A DNA stretch of 64,000 nucleotides, taken from assembly GCF_900167345.1 (NCBI RefSeq), contig NZ_FUXB01000002.1, positions 1-64,000 on the forward strand. The letters run 5' to 3'. This document shows positions 17,683 through 27,896 of the stretch, piece by piece. A model generated the notes under the pieces. It was not told the origin of the DNA. It searched no databases and saw only the letters and a program-made list of their open reading frames with translations. The DNA comes from Vibrio cincinnatiensis DSM 19608. Its GTDB lineage: Bacteria > Pseudomonadota > Gammaproteobacteria > Enterobacterales > Vibrionaceae. The first letter of the stretch is position 1. The number at the start of each line of letters is the position of its first letter. Position numbers and translations under genes: made by a program.

Positions 17683-18903
17683 ATGATTGAATTACACAGC
17701 CCACAATATCGCCAAGTCACCTTCGCTTTAGCGTTTGGCTCCTTTCTGGTTTTCTGTAATTTATACCTTTTTCAGCCGATGCTGCCCTATCTAGCACAAC
17801 ATTTCGTGGTGTCCGAAACGCACATTAACTGGTTATTCGCCGCATCAACCCTTGCCCTCTCGGTCAGCTTAGTGCCTTGGGCAATCAGTTCTGAATCTAT
17901 CGGTCGCCGCCAAGTCATGCTATTGGGGTTATTTGCTATGCCATTGATTGGGCTACTGATGCTGATCAGCGCTCACTTATGGGTTCTGGTCTTAACCCGA
18001 GCACTAATGGGGATTGCATTAGCGGCATTTGCTTCAGTTGCGGTGGCTTATATGGTAGAAGAACTCTCCCCCCAAGCGTTTAACAAAGCCATTGGTGGTT
18101 ATATTGCGGCAAACTCTCTTGGTGGAATCAGTGGACGAATTGCAGGAGGGCTGCTTACCGATGCATTAGGCTGGCAATCGGCCGTTATCGCTATGGCGCT
18201 ATTTACTTTATGTGGCGCGGTGCTTGTTTTCATCCTCCTCCCAAAACAGCAGCATTTTACACCTCAAAGAGGGAGATTTTTTCATCATAACAAAGCCATG
18301 ATTCGGCATTTAACCAATCGAACCCTTTGGCTAGCCATGCTCATTGGGGCCACCAATTTCGCGCTATTTGTGAACCTTTATTCAGTCATGGGGTTTCGCT
18401 TAGTTGCAAAACCGTACTCTCTTCCTATTGGTTTAGCCTCTTTCATTTTCCTCTGTTACTTAGCGGGAACGCTCAGCTCTAAACTAACCAGTCATTGGAC
18501 ACAGCGGTTTGATCCCGTGCTCGGCATGGCGGTGGGAGGCATATTCAGCATGCTTGGAATGTGGGTGGCTAACGTTGAATCTATTCTATTTATGTTACTA
18601 GGGTTAAGCTTGATAAGCTTTGGGGCTTTCTTCACTCATACACTGGCCTACGCGTGGGTAAGCCAGAAGGCAACACAGGCAAAAGCGACGGCAACAGCAC
18701 TGTATCTCGTTCACTACTATGTGGGTGGCAGTTTAGGTGGGTTCTATCTGCTCTATTGCTGGCAGCATGGTGGCTGGAAAATGGTGACGCTTGGCGGCTC
18801 AATTATCTATGGTGTACTCTTTAGCTTATGTTGGACGCTCAGCCATCAGCATATCCGCTCACAAGAAACACCGTCTTCTTCAACTTATAAATCCGTCCAT
18901 TAA
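17683..18903 (+). CDS. MFS transporter (YnfM-like)
   Basis: Twelve-helix major facilitator of 406 residues, probably a drug/H+ antiporter. A motif-A-like loop (SESIGRRQVML, about 70-80) lies between helices 2 and 3, and NSLGGISGRIAGG is a motif-C-like segment in helix 5. Start ATG at 17683; the regulator gene is divergent. The substrate cannot be read from sequence. Confidence 0.85.
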   Translation: MIELHSPQYRQVTFALAFGSFLVFCNLYLFQPMLPYLAQHFVVSETHINWLFAASTLALSVSLVPWAISSESIGRRQVMLLGLFAMPLIGLLMLISAHLWVLVLTRALMGIALAAFASVAVAYMVEELSPQAFNKAIGGYIAANSLGGISGRIAGGLLTDALGWQSAVIAMALFTLCGAVLVFILLPKQQHFTPQRGRFFHHNKAMIRHLTNRTLWLAMLIGATNFALFVNLYSVMGFRLVAKPYSLPIGLASFIFLCYLAGTLSSKLTSHWTQRFDPVLGMAVGGIFSMLGMWVANVESILFMLLGLSLISFGAFFTHTLAYAWVSQKATQAKATATALYLVHYYVGGSLGGFYLLYCWQHGGWKMVTLGGSIIYGVLFSLCWTLSHQHIRSQETPSSSTYKSVH

Positions 18904-18946
18904 CATGCTAGAATCACACTCTAGACAAATAATAAACGCAGCCCCA

Positions 18947-19507
18947 ATGAACTCAACGACCAACCAACAAACCATCACTCAAAAAGTTAATCAATGGCTG
19001 AACGATGTCGTGATTGGGCTAAACCTTTGCCCTTTCGCAGCCAAAGCACAACGCAATAAGCAAATCAAAATTCACGTCAGCCAAGCGCAAAGCGAAGAGG
19101 CTCTTTTGCAAGATATTTTGGATCAACTCCTTGAGCTCGATACCAAAGAACCCGAAGAGTTAGAAACGACGTTGGTCGTTGTTCCTCACTTACTGGCCGA
19201 TTTTACTGACTACAACTTTTACATTGATTGGGTTGAAGCTCTGATCCGCCAACAAGATTGGGAAGGTATTTTCCAAGTAGCCACCTTTCACCCAGACTAC
19301 TGTTTTGCTGGTACACAACCTGACGATGATGAGAACCTCACCAACCGTTCGCCTTATCCTATTTTTCACCTTATCCGCGAAGAAAGTATGGAAAAAGTGC
19401 TCAAGCATTATCCAAACCCGGAGTTGATTCCGGACATCAACATTAAGCGGGTTTGTCAGCTCACCGATGAGCAACGCAAAGCACTATTCCCCTTTTTATT
19501 TCGCTAA
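18947..19507 (+). CDS. DUF1415 family protein
   Basis: 186 residues counted from ATG 18947. The signature VVIGLNLCPFA near the N-terminus and the GTQPDDDENLTNRSPYP segment are those of DUF1415, widespread in proteobacteria with no firm function. An earlier in-frame ATG (18905) would add 14 residues unlike the family start; neither has a clear ribosome site, and the family start decides. It follows the MFS gene by 43 bases on the same strand and may be co-transcribed by chance. Confidence 0.75.
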   Translation: MNSTTNQQTITQKVNQWLNDVVIGLNLCPFAAKAQRNKQIKIHVSQAQSEEALLQDILDQLLELDTKEPEELETTLVVVPHLLADFTDYNFYIDWVEALIRQQDWEGIFQVATFHPDYCFAGTQPDDDENLTNRSPYPIFHLIREESMEKVLKHYPNPELIPDINIKRVCQLTDEQRKALFPFLFR

Positions 19508-19605
19508 AATCTCAGGGGCAAACCGTAGATAGCGTCATAAATCTTAATGGGATTTACCCCCTGAAAATGCTACCCTACCCGCGTCATTCTTAGTGAGAGA
19601 ATAAA

Positions 19606-19956
19606 ATGAGCAAATTAACGGCAGATGTGCAAGCTAACCTAGACCTTTTTATCAACGAGTCGAAAGAAAACCAATTAGTTTGGGGACTACGTAACGAAGA
19701 AGGGTGGCTCTCTTGTGAATCAACAGAATTTGAAGACAGCGAAGTAATGCCTTTCTGGTCCAGCAAAGAAGATGCCCAACTGCATAATGTAGAAGAGTGG
19801 GCCGATTTCGAAGTGTTAGAAATTCCACTCGATATTTTTGTTGAAGACTGGCTGATCACCTTAGCTGAAGATGGTGTTTTAGTGGGTACCAACTGGAATG
19901 CTAACCTTGAAGGTAAAGAAATGGAGCCAGCGGAACTGGCTAAACTCTACCTATAG
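19606..19956 (+). CDS. DUF2750 family protein
   Basis: 116 residues, acidic, with the Trp-rich family pattern (EEGWLSCES ... MPFWSSKEDAQLHNVEEW ... DWLITLAEDG). DUF2750 proteins are small cytoplasmic proteins found in vibrios and related bacteria; function unknown. The ribosome site GTGAGAG precedes ATG 19606. Monocistronic by appearance; the 203 bases after it hold nothing recognisable. Confidence 0.75.
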   Translation: MSKLTADVQANLDLFINESKENQLVWGLRNEEGWLSCESTEFEDSEVMPFWSSKEDAQLHNVEEWADFEVLEIPLDIFVEDWLITLAEDGVLVGTNWNANLEGKEMEPAELAKLYL

Positions 19957-20160
19957 CTCAAAATGCCATCGGCAGAACTTCTGAACCTTTATGTCGTCAT
20001 TCTCATTCACAGTACACATGCCGATTAGGAATGACGTCTCTCAGCTTTCTTCTTCCATGGCTGCTTTCTAAATGTAACCATAACAATGCTTGCTTATCCT
20101 CCTCATCCATAACGGCAAGCTTGTTCGAGTATTTTTTTATTTTACGATATGGATTAGAAC

Positions 20161-20736
20161 ATGCACTTATCTAAGCTGACTCAAGAGATTTATCACCACC
20201 TTTATCACGACATTAGTGAGTTTCGCAGTACCTTTGATCTTCCTGTGGCCGACCCCGCCAGCTTAGATGCACAGGCAGATACGTTACATACTTCTTTAGC
20301 GATTGAAGAGCTGACTGAACTGGCTGAAGCTGGTGATAAAGTCGAACAAGCCGATGCGATTGTAGACAGTGTATACGTTTTGATGGGACGCCTCGTTCAC
20401 CTTGGTCATAAGCAGGTGAATGATAATATTGCCATCAGTTATCTTATTGATTTACTTCTTAATGTCGCCACTAATCGTAGTATCGATTTTCTTCCATGTT
20501 GGGATGAAGTACACCGTTCAAACATGAGCAAGGTGTGCCGTAGTGAACAAGAATTTGCTGACACGGTCGAATTCTATGCCAAACAAGGCATTAAGCTGAT
20601 AGGAGTTCCAAAAGGCGATTATATTATCGCCAAATGTGCTGAAGATGTGGTAATGGAAGGGAAAACCATTCGCCAAGGTAAAGTACTGAAATCCGTTTAC
20701 TACCGCCCTGCTGATTTAGTCTCACTCATACAATAA
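20161..20736 (+). CDS. MazG-like nucleotide pyrophosphohydrolase
   Basis: 191 residues. The first half carries an all-alpha NTP-pyrophosphatase signature: EELTELAEAGD followed about a helix later by EQADAIVDSVYVLMG, the acidic metal-binding pattern of the MazG/PRA-PH superfamily. The C-terminal 60 residues (VPKGDYIIAKCAEDVV onward) are not recognised. Likely hydrolyses a nucleoside triphosphate to monophosphate and pyrophosphate, perhaps as a house-cleaning enzyme. It is transcribed toward phoX; the hairpin between them serves the other strand. Confidence 0.65.
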   Translation: MHLSKLTQEIYHHLYHDISEFRSTFDLPVADPASLDAQADTLHTSLAIEELTELAEAGDKVEQADAIVDSVYVLMGRLVHLGHKQVNDNIAISYLIDLLLNVATNRSIDFLPCWDEVHRSNMSKVCRSEQEFADTVEFYAKQGIKLIGVPKGDYIIAKCAEDVVMEGKTIRQGKVLKSVYYRPADLVSLIQ

Positions 20737-20763
20737 TCCGCGGATATATCCTCGGGTTTTCGC

Positions 20764-20804
20764 TAAAAAAATATCCCAAGACGGTAGATTACTGCTTGGG
20801 ATAT
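20764..20804 (-). terminator. Terminator after the PhoX gene
   Basis: On the minus strand a 10-bp stem (20795-20804 / 20771-20780) with a 14-base loop is followed by seven T residues (complement of 20764-20770), 20 bases past the PhoX stop. Confidence 0.8.
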
Positions 20805-20824
20805 AAACCTCAAGACGGGCTAAG

Positions 20825-22699
20825 TTAGGCAGCGATAACACCGCCGTCTTCACGGGTGATCATCATAATCGTTGACCGTGGTTTGCTATTCGCACCAGCC
20901 GGAAAGTGAGAAGGAGCCCCCTCTTCCCCCGGGTGTTGAACACCCACAAACATCGTTTTGTGATCCGGAGAAAAGGCTAATCCTGTGATTTCACAGGCAA
21001 CGGGGCCAGTTAAGAAACGTTTTATCTCACCCGTAATTGGGTCACCACACAGCATCTGGTTGTTCCCTTGCCCAGCAAAATCTCCTTGATTGGAGTAGTT
21101 GCCATCGGTTTGAATCCATAACCTTCCCGCTTGATCAAAACCAATGCCATCTGGGCTATTAAACATGTTTTCAGCGGATATGTTTTCGCTTCCCGCATAC
21201 AAAGTACCTTTATGAACCGTTGGGTTACCCGCTAACAGATAGAGATCCCAAGCAAAGTATTCGCCACGATGATCGCCATGTGCTGGCATCCAGCGAACAA
21301 TCTGACCATAATGGTTTTTTGCTCGTGGGTTAGGCCCTCCGACCGGCTGGCCTTCTGTGCCTCGATTTCGATTATTAGTTAATGTACAAAATACGTGTTT
21401 ATCATCTGGATGAATGGCCACCCATTCCGGTCTATCCATGGTTGTAGCACCAACCTGTGTTGCTGCGCGCCGAGCAAAAATCAATACTTCCGCTTGATCG
21501 TTAAAACCATTTTCGGGAGTTAACCCATTTTTTCCCCAAGTCAGTTCAATCCAACGCCCGATACCTTTAAGTGCATCCTCTTCCATTTCAAATTGAGCCA
21601 CATACAAGGTGCCTTGCTCAAGAAGTTGGCGGTTGGTGGCATCATTGCCCGGCTGATAACGATCTTTAGAGACGAACTTATAGAGATGCTCCCCTCGCTC
21701 ATCATCCCCTAAATACACAACCACATGCCCATCTTTATTGATCGTTAATGCTGCATTCTCATGTTTAAAACGCCCCAGTGCCGTTCGTTTCAGTGGCGTT
21801 GATTGTGGATTATGTGGATCAATTTCAACGACCCATCCAAAACGATTTGCCTCGTTGGGGTGTTGGTTGATATCAAAACGTTCATCATGTTTATGCCATT
21901 GATAGCGGCCGGAAGAAGCAGAAAGGCCATAACGTTTTTGGTCTGCATTCAGTTCTGCTTTTTTATCACTGCCAAAGAAATCATTAAAATTTTCTTCACA
22001 AGTGAGATAGGTTCCCCATGGTGTCTGACCATTAGCACAGTTATTAAACGTGCCCAACACGTTGGTTCCAGAAGCATCGGCAGCCGTTTTTAATAACGAA
22101 TGTCCAGCGGCAGGGCCCGTCATTAACATCGATGTATAAGCCGTAATTCGTCGGTTTCGAGTACCTTGGCGATCCACCGCCCACTGCCCTTTATTTTTAA
22201 CAATCTCAAATAACGTCACCCCAACTGCGGCTTGTGCTTTGCGCACATCATCAGCCGTCATCGATTTTCCTTGATGAGCAAACAAATATTCATAATTGGT
22301 GTATTCATTATTGACCGCTAACACCGCACGTTCATCACTGATAGGGAAAAAGCTCATTCCATCGGTATTATCACCAAATTGCTGAGCTTGCGCCTGAGAG
22401 GCCTGCTTGCCACTAGCATCAAACTCTGGCGCATGAGCAAAAATAGGGTCCCCCCAGGAAATCAAAGGGGTCGCCATATAGCCTTTAGGTACAATGACAC
22501 GGTCTTCAGTAGACGCGGGAATCGCTTCAAACTTAAGGAGCGATGAAGATGAGGAGGCGGCGACGGCACTCGCCACCGGATTCATCGCCAAAAAAGCACC
22601 AGCGCTCGTTGCCGCACTACCGGCTAAAAAATGACGTCTCGATAGACGCGCCTCGATCATTTCACTAAATTGCGATGCTTGTTCTTCACATTTGTACAT
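20825..22699 (-). CDS. PhoX-family alkaline phosphatase (Tat-exported)
   Basis: 624 residues of the PhoX (DUF839) beta-propeller family, which removes phosphate from organic esters using Ca2+ and iron. The N-terminus carries a twin-arginine signal (SRRHFLAG then a hydrophobic Ala-rich stretch), so folding occurs before export to the periplasm. Family segments seen include TWGTYLTCEENFNDFFG, GRFKHENAAL, YLGDDERGEHLYKFV and SPDGIGFDQAGRLWIQTDG. The Tat signal follows a 19-residue cytoplasmic lead, typical of the group. No Pho box was found upstream. Confidence 0.88.
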   Translation of the reverse strand: MYKCEEQASQFSEMIEARLSRRHFLAGSAATSAGAFLAMNPVASAVAASSSSSLLKFEAIPASTEDRVIVPKGYMATPLISWGDPIFAHAPEFDASGKQASQAQAQQFGDNTDGMSFFPISDERAVLAVNNEYTNYEYLFAHQGKSMTADDVRKAQAAVGVTLFEIVKNKGQWAVDRQGTRNRRITAYTSMLMTGPAAGHSLLKTAADASGTNVLGTFNNCANGQTPWGTYLTCEENFNDFFGSDKKAELNADQKRYGLSASSGRYQWHKHDERFDINQHPNEANRFGWVVEIDPHNPQSTPLKRTALGRFKHENAALTINKDGHVVVYLGDDERGEHLYKFVSKDRYQPGNDATNRQLLEQGTLYVAQFEMEEDALKGIGRWIELTWGKNGLTPENGFNDQAEVLIFARRAATQVGATTMDRPEWVAIHPDDKHVFCTLTNNRNRGTEGQPVGGPNPRAKNHYGQIVRWMPAHGDHRGEYFAWDLYLLAGNPTVHKGTLYAGSENISAENMFNSPDGIGFDQAGRLWIQTDGNYSNQGDFAGQGNNQMLCGDPITGEIKRFLTGPVACEITGLAFSPDHKTMFVGVQHPGEEGAPSHFPAGANSKPRSTIMMITREDGGVIAA

Positions 22700-22850
22700 G
22701 AGCGGCTTCCTTTACTTTATGGTTATAAATTTAATGTATGACGACTATAAATATCGCCAAAACCATAACCGCTAAAAATGACGAAGCAATGAACCTTATG
22801 CTGCCATTTTATGACGCTCTCGTCTATTTAGGGAATAAAGAACCGCCTAT

Positions 22851-22881
22851 AAAAATGGCCGCATCAAGAGGAGGCGGCCAT
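22851..22881 (-). terminator. Terminator of the RND operon
   Basis: Minus strand: ATGGCCGC / GCGGCCAT stem (22874-22881 / 22855-22862) with an 11-base loop, then a short T run (complement of 22851-22855). It lies 22 bases beyond the RND stop codon. Confidence 0.8.
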
Positions 22882-22902
22882 CGTATTGACTCAAGCGAGT
22901 CG

Positions 22903-25900
22903 TTAGTCTTGTACGGCTAAACTCTCGCCGTGTTGATTCATCTCTTTTGCCAATAATAAATACATTGCAGGAACGACAAATAAAGTAAATAAAGTACCGA
23001 TTGTCATACCACTGGCAATCACCAGCCCCATTGCATATCGAGAGCCTGCACCAGCACCGGTTGCAATAAGAAGCGGAATCATAGCGAGTACCGTTGCTGC
23101 CGTGGTCATTAAAATGGGTCGCAAGCGAATAGCCGTTGCTTGTTCAACGGCATCTCGTTTACTTCTGCCTTCCATTTGTAGTTGGTTAGCAAACTCAACG
23201 ATTAAGATACCGTGCTTAGCAATCAACCCGACCAAGGTTAACAATCCAACTTGCGTATAGATATTGATACTAGTGAACCCTAAACTGGTAAAGATCAAAG
23301 CCCCACACACACTCATCGGCACGGTGACCATGATAATAATGGCATTTTTGAATGACTCAAACTGCGCAGCAAGAATCAAGAAAATCACAATCAGAGCAAA
23401 GAAGAAGGTCACCACTAACTGCTGCCCTTCACTTTTATACTGACGAGACTGCCCTGCATAGTCGACACTAAACCCAGCAGGCAATGTCTCTGCTGCAATC
23501 GTATCTAAAATCCCTAACGCCTCACCTAAAGGAACGCCAGGGCGAGGAACACCGGAAATTTTTACTGCATTCAACTGCTGGAAACCACGTAAAGCTTGAG
23601 GTTGCACCGATTCAGTTAAGGTAACGAGTGCAGAAAGTGGCACCAGTTCACCTTGGTTATTTCTGGTGTAATAGTTAGTCAGTTGATCTGGGTTTAAACG
23701 CTCTTTACGCTCAACTTGAGGGATCACTCGGTAAGAGCGGTTATCGAGTGAAAAGCGTCCAGTATCAGCACCTGATAATAAGCTCCCTAAATCTGCCGCA
23801 ATTTGCTGCATGGAAACACCCATTAATGCCGCTTTCTCACGATCAACCTCTACCGTTTGACGCGGACGATTAATTTTTAAATCACTGTCGACAAAAATAA
23901 ACCGTCCACTGGCCATCGCTCGTCCCAAGATCTCCTGCACCACTTCTTGTAATGCTTCAAAAGGTTGAGTTGAACCAATAATAAATTCAACGGGTGTACC
24001 GCCCCCCGGAGAAGGTAGCGAAGGTGGAACTAAAGCAAAGCTATTCAATGCAGGCTGCTGCGCGAGGAAAGGTTGAATATTATTTTCCAACACAGCCTGA
24101 GTATCCCTATCTCTTCGCTCCCATGGTGCGAGTACAATCCCTGCGATAGCAGAGTTAGTTCCACCCATCCCATTAATAATAAAGACATTCTCCACTTCTT
24201 CGACATCATCGACTAAACGGTTCAGCTCACCCGTAGCCTGACTTAAAGCATCTAATGTATGGTAACTGTCACTTTCAAGAATAGAGAAAACGAATCCTTG
24301 GTCTTCGGCAGGTTCTAACTCCGATGGGCTAGTCACAAACAAGAAATAGCAAGAGACAAGAACAATCGCTCCAAACGTCAATACCACGCTTTTACTATCT
24401 AATAAGCTATGTAACGTTCTTTGGTAAGCGTGATGAAGGCGATCAAACTGTTTATCCAGCCACTGCTCCAAAGATTTCTCTTTTTGTTTGCCACTATTAT
24501 GAGGTTTTAGAATATAGGCACACATCACAGGTGAAAGCGTTAAAGCAACCACACCAGAAAGAATAACTGAAGCGGCTAATGTAAAGGCAAACTCCACAAA
24601 TAGAACACCTGTTAGCCCTCCCACGAACCCAATCGGTAAGAATACGGCGACCAAAGTCGTTGACATAGTAATGATTGGCCAAGCAAGTTCACGAGCGCCT
24701 TGAATAGCGGCTTCAGTACGACTCTTCCCCTCTTCAATATGCCGGTGAATGTTTTCCAACATAATAATGGCATCATCCACCACCACTCCGATGGCCAATA
24801 CCATAGCAAGCAGCGTTAGTAGGTTGATAGAAAAACCCAACAGCCACATTAAGAAAAAGGTTCCAACTAAAGAAACCGGAATCGCCACCGCAGGAATAAT
24901 GACGGAACGAATAGAGCCAAGAAAGGCATAAATGACCAGTACCACAATCGCCAGAGCCAAAACGATAGAGATCACGACTTCATCAATCGCATTCTCAATG
25001 TATTCGGTAGAGTCATAAGCAATATAGGCAGACAAACCTTGTGGAAGCTGAGGAATAATATCTCGATCCCACACTTGACGAACCAATTCGATAACATCGA
25101 GAGCATTCGCGTCAGGAGAAACTTCTACCCCAATAAACGTAGCCGCTAATCCATTGAAACTAACCGAACTTTCATAACTTTCAGCACCAAGCTCAACATC
25201 CGCCACATCTTCCAAACGGATAACGCTACGGCCATCACTGCCAATGACTAACTGTTTGAACCCATCAACATCTCGCAGATCGGTCGCGGCAGTTAAGTCT
25301 ATGGCAACCATTTGACCTTTCGTTCTGCCCAAGGCTGCCAACACATTATTATTGTTTAGCGCTGCCGCAACATCACTACCAGTAATACCATAGGCTGCCA
25401 TTTTGACGGAATCGAGCCAAATACGCATCGCAAAGGTGCGAGCCCCTAGAATTTCAGCCCGCTGAACCCCGGGCAATGTCGATAATTGCGGTTCGACCAC
25501 ACGGACTAAGTAATCGGTGATCTGGTTATCTCCCAGTACCTCCGAGTAGAAAGCCAAATACATTGCGGCCACACTCTCACCCACTTGTAAGGTCACCACG
25601 GGTTCACGTGCATTTTCAGGCAACTCAGAGCGAACCTTATTGACCTGCGCGGCAATCTGCGTCAAGGCTTCATTTGGATCATAATCCAGCCGCAAATACG
25701 CTTCAATCGTACTATTGCCCGCAACAGAAGTGGAGACAAGGTAGTCTATCCCCTCGGCAGCGGCAATTTCTCGCTCTAACGGGGTGGTAATAAACCCCTG
25801 AATCAAATCCGCATCAGCGCCAACGTACGTTGTGCTGACATTGATCACCGCATTCTTTATCTCGGGGAATTGACGAACATTCATATCCATAATGGCTCGC

Positions 25901-25977
25901 AAGCCCAGTAAGATAATGAACAAACTCACCACCGAAGAGAGAATCGGTTTTTGAATAAACTTATCAGTAAAACGCAT
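22903..25977 (-). CDS. RND multidrug efflux transporter (HAE-1 family)
   Basis: 1024-residue inner-membrane proton antiporter. Typical RND layout: helix 1 at about 11-29, a large periplasmic loop, helices 2-6 with GVVVDDAIIMLENI (the paired Asp residues of the proton relay in helix 4), a second periplasmic loop, and helices 8-12 with LIAKHGILIVEFAN supplying the relay lysine. Transcribed with its adaptor (8-base gap) and a TetR gene. No outer-membrane channel gene follows, so it presumably uses TolC. Resembles the Vex/Vme pumps of vibrios; which one is not decided here. Confidence 0.93.
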   Translation of the reverse strand: MRFTDKFIQKPILSSVVSLFIILLGLRAIMDMNVRQFPEIKNAVINVSTTYVGADADLIQGFITTPLEREIAAAEGIDYLVSTSVAGNSTIEAYLRLDYDPNEALTQIAAQVNKVRSELPENAREPVVTLQVGESVAAMYLAFYSEVLGDNQITDYLVRVVEPQLSTLPGVQRAEILGARTFAMRIWLDSVKMAAYGITGSDVAAALNNNNVLAALGRTKGQMVAIDLTAATDLRDVDGFKQLVIGSDGRSVIRLEDVADVELGAESYESSVSFNGLAATFIGVEVSPDANALDVIELVRQVWDRDIIPQLPQGLSAYIAYDSTEYIENAIDEVVISIVLALAIVVLVIYAFLGSIRSVIIPAVAIPVSLVGTFFLMWLLGFSINLLTLLAMVLAIGVVVDDAIIMLENIHRHIEEGKSRTEAAIQGARELAWPIITMSTTLVAVFLPIGFVGGLTGVLFVEFAFTLAASVILSGVVALTLSPVMCAYILKPHNSGKQKEKSLEQWLDKQFDRLHHAYQRTLHSLLDSKSVVLTFGAIVLVSCYFLFVTSPSELEPAEDQGFVFSILESDSYHTLDALSQATGELNRLVDDVEEVENVFIINGMGGTNSAIAGIVLAPWERRDRDTQAVLENNIQPFLAQQPALNSFALVPPSLPSPGGGTPVEFIIGSTQPFEALQEVVQEILGRAMASGRFIFVDSDLKINRPRQTVEVDREKAALMGVSMQQIAADLGSLLSGADTGRFSLDNRSYRVIPQVERKERLNPDQLTNYYTRNNQGELVPLSALVTLTESVQPQALRGFQQLNAVKISGVPRPGVPLGEALGILDTIAAETLPAGFSVDYAGQSRQYKSEGQQLVVTFFFALIVIFLILAAQFESFKNAIIIMVTVPMSVCGALIFTSLGFTSINIYTQVGLLTLVGLIAKHGILIVEFANQLQMEGRSKRDAVEQATAIRLRPILMTTAATVLAMIPLLIATGAGAGSRYAMGLVIASGMTIGTLFTLFVVPAMYLLLAKEMNQHGESLAVQD

Positions 25978-25985
25978 GAAAACTC

Positions 25986-27104
25986 CTACTGATTATTGGG
26001 TAACGGAGCAATATCCGAACTTGGCTGAACTTGATCATTATCGCTAATGATAATCTGTGATCCGTTACGTAATTTAAGCAAACCCGAGGTCACAACACGC
26101 TCACCCACTTCCAACCCTTTTTCGATCACAATGAGATCACCACGACGCTCACCTGTTTGCACAAAGCGTTGCTGAACCTGCAAACGATCATCTTGCTGTT
26201 CAATGACAAAAACCGAATTACCATAAGGGTTAAATTGAATAGCCGTTTGTGGCACTAAGCTCACTGTCTTAGGTTCCCCTGTATTCAGTTGTACTCTGGC
26301 AAACATTCCAGGACGTAAGGCTAAATCCTGATTCTCTAACGTGGCTTGAACTTCAATACTTCGGCTCGCTTCCCGTATCGAAGGTGCGATTGCTGTAATC
26401 GGTCCGACAAATGTGTGGTTAGGCACAGAATCCACCCTAACTTGAATTTCCTCTCCTAACTGAACATTCGGTAATTGCTGTTCTGGTAAAGTAAAGTTGA
26501 GGTAAATTGGCGCAAAAGATTGCAATGATACCACCGTCGTTCCCGGCGATAGCAGTTGGCCTAAGCTGACTTGTCGAATGCCTGCTACCCCATCAAAAGG
26601 AGCACGAATTGTTTTTTGGGCAATACGAGCTTTCTGACTTTCTACCGCTGCGGCGGCTTGCTTTGCTTCACTTTCACGTAGGCGTAGCTCAGACTCCGAT
26701 ACATTCTTTTCTCGATATAGACGTTGATAGCGAGTCAGTTCTAGCTTAGCCAGATCTTCCACCGCTTGTAGGCGTTTGAGCTCTGCTTTATCGACCGTAT
26801 CATCTAATGTAACCAGTAATGTACCTTTTTGGATACGGGTACCATTTTCAAAATAGATACCATTAATAATCCCACTGGCTTCGGTGGTGAGGTCGGTACT
26901 ATGAATCGCAGCAAAACTACCAATCGCACTGACAAACGGTTGCCATTGATCAGTGGTCACTTCACTTGCCGTCACAGTCACCGGAGGAATCGGCATATTA
27001 TCGAAAAATTGATTCATAAAATGGTTGCCGATGGCTTTGTAGGCAAAAATACCTCCAAAAATCAGCGTACTGACGATTAACATCAGGATCATGCGTTTTA
27101 ACAT
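25986..27104 (-). CDS. RND periplasmic adaptor (membrane-fusion protein)
   Basis: 372 residues. N-terminal membrane anchor (about 5-24), first lipoyl half (GIINGIYFENGTRIQKGTLLVTLDD), helical hairpin, second lipoyl half (RAPFDGVAGIRQVSLGQLLSPG), beta-barrel and membrane-proximal domain. There is no lipobox cysteine at the N-terminus, so it is anchored by the helix. AAGGAG precedes the ATG. Lies between the TetR gene (42-base gap) and the pump. Confidence 0.92.
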   Translation of the reverse strand: MLKRMILMLIVSTLIFGGIFAYKAIGNHFMNQFFDNMPIPPVTVTASEVTTDQWQPFVSAIGSFAAIHSTDLTTEASGIINGIYFENGTRIQKGTLLVTLDDTVDKAELKRLQAVEDLAKLELTRYQRLYREKNVSESELRLRESEAKQAAAAVESQKARIAQKTIRAPFDGVAGIRQVSLGQLLSPGTTVVSLQSFAPIYLNFTLPEQQLPNVQLGEEIQVRVDSVPNHTFVGPITAIAPSIREASRSIEVQATLENQDLALRPGMFARVQLNTGEPKTVSLVPQTAIQFNPYGNSVFVIEQQDDRLQVQQRFVQTGERRGDLIVIEKGLEVGERVVTSGLLKLRNGSQIIISDNDQVQPSSDIAPLPNNQ

Positions 27105-27146
27105 GAAAACTCCTTGCTGGTTGATCCTAAAAGAGAAAAATAAAAA

Positions 27147-27869
27147 CTAACGAAAAGCGGTGATCTTCTCTAACTCCGCTTTTAACTCAGTCACTTTGTT
27201 TAAAATTATCTTATCTTCCACTGGCAACAATGGTTGCCACTCCATCCCATTCAATAGCATAGTAATATTTCGATAAAGCAGCATGGGATCAGGAACAACA
27301 GCGAACGCTTCTAAAAGCCCATGAGCATTCACTAAAGCATGATATCCCTGACACTGAGCCCAAGGCGCAAGCGAAAGATCCATTGGGGAATAACCATGAT
27401 TGGGTAAATCACCACGGATTAACGCCTCTTGAGTTATTTGGCTCACAAGATCCCCAATGGGTTTACAGCAGTCAAAAATTTTCTGCTTCTGATGCTGTGA
27501 TACATTCTCCCAGACCGCTTCGGTAAACACATACTGCTCTAACTTAGCATGCTGAGGGTTATGCTGCTGCAATAACCGATCAGCAATGACAATCGTGAGC
27601 ATTTTATCTCTTCCGTTAATGGGTATTGAGGCTATCTTTTCAAAAACTTCCATTCGCCAAGCCGCCTGCTCTCCGACAATACCCGCCAGCAAGTCTTCTC
27701 TTGAACTAAAGTGTTGATATAAGGTGCCTGTTGCATATTGGCATTGCTTTGCTAGCTTTGCCATATGCAAATTTAAAAACCCGTGCCGCTCTATCATTTC
27801 ACTCGCAGCTTGTAAAAAGAGATGCTCTCTCTCTTGTCGCTCTCGGCGCTTTCTCTCAGAAGTCGTCAT
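27147..27869 (-). CDS. TetR-family regulator of the RND operon
   Basis: 240 residues from ATG 27869. The N-terminal helix-turn-helix is MAKLAKQCQYATGTLYQHFSS; the rest is a ligand-binding helical domain with no family name I can assign. First gene of the TetR-adaptor-pump unit, so it probably represses its own operon. A GTG at 27908 would add 13 residues of hydrophobic sequence unlike a TetR start, so ATG 27869 is preferred although its ribosome site is weak. A large dyad upstream (27897-27937) is the likely operator. The arrangement resembles the regulator-first vex loci of V. cholerae. Confidence 0.88.
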   Translation of the reverse strand: MTTSERKRRERQEREHLFLQAASEMIERHGFLNLHMAKLAKQCQYATGTLYQHFSSREDLLAGIVGEQAAWRMEVFEKIASIPINGRDKMLTIVIADRLLQQHNPQHAKLEQYVFTEAVWENVSQHQKQKIFDCCKPIGDLVSQITQEALIRGDLPNHGYSPMDLSLAPWAQCQGYHALVNAHGLLEAFAVVPDPMLLYRNITMLLNGMEWQPLLPVEDKIILNKVTELKAELEKITAFR

Positions 27870-27896
27870 AATGATTACGGTTGTGAATGTGAGATA

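Noticed and set aside
18791..18946. Long N-terminal form of the DUF1415 protein
   Set aside because: Most of the extension is an alternate-frame reading of the end of the MFS gene and is unlike the family start.
22700..22740. Pho box upstream of the PhoX gene
   Set aside because: No CTGTCAT-type direct repeat is present in the short upstream sequence.
22738..22920. 60-residue plus-strand ORF between PhoX and the RND pump
   Set aside because: It reads through the RND terminator hairpin and the end of the RND gene, with no Shine-Dalgarno.
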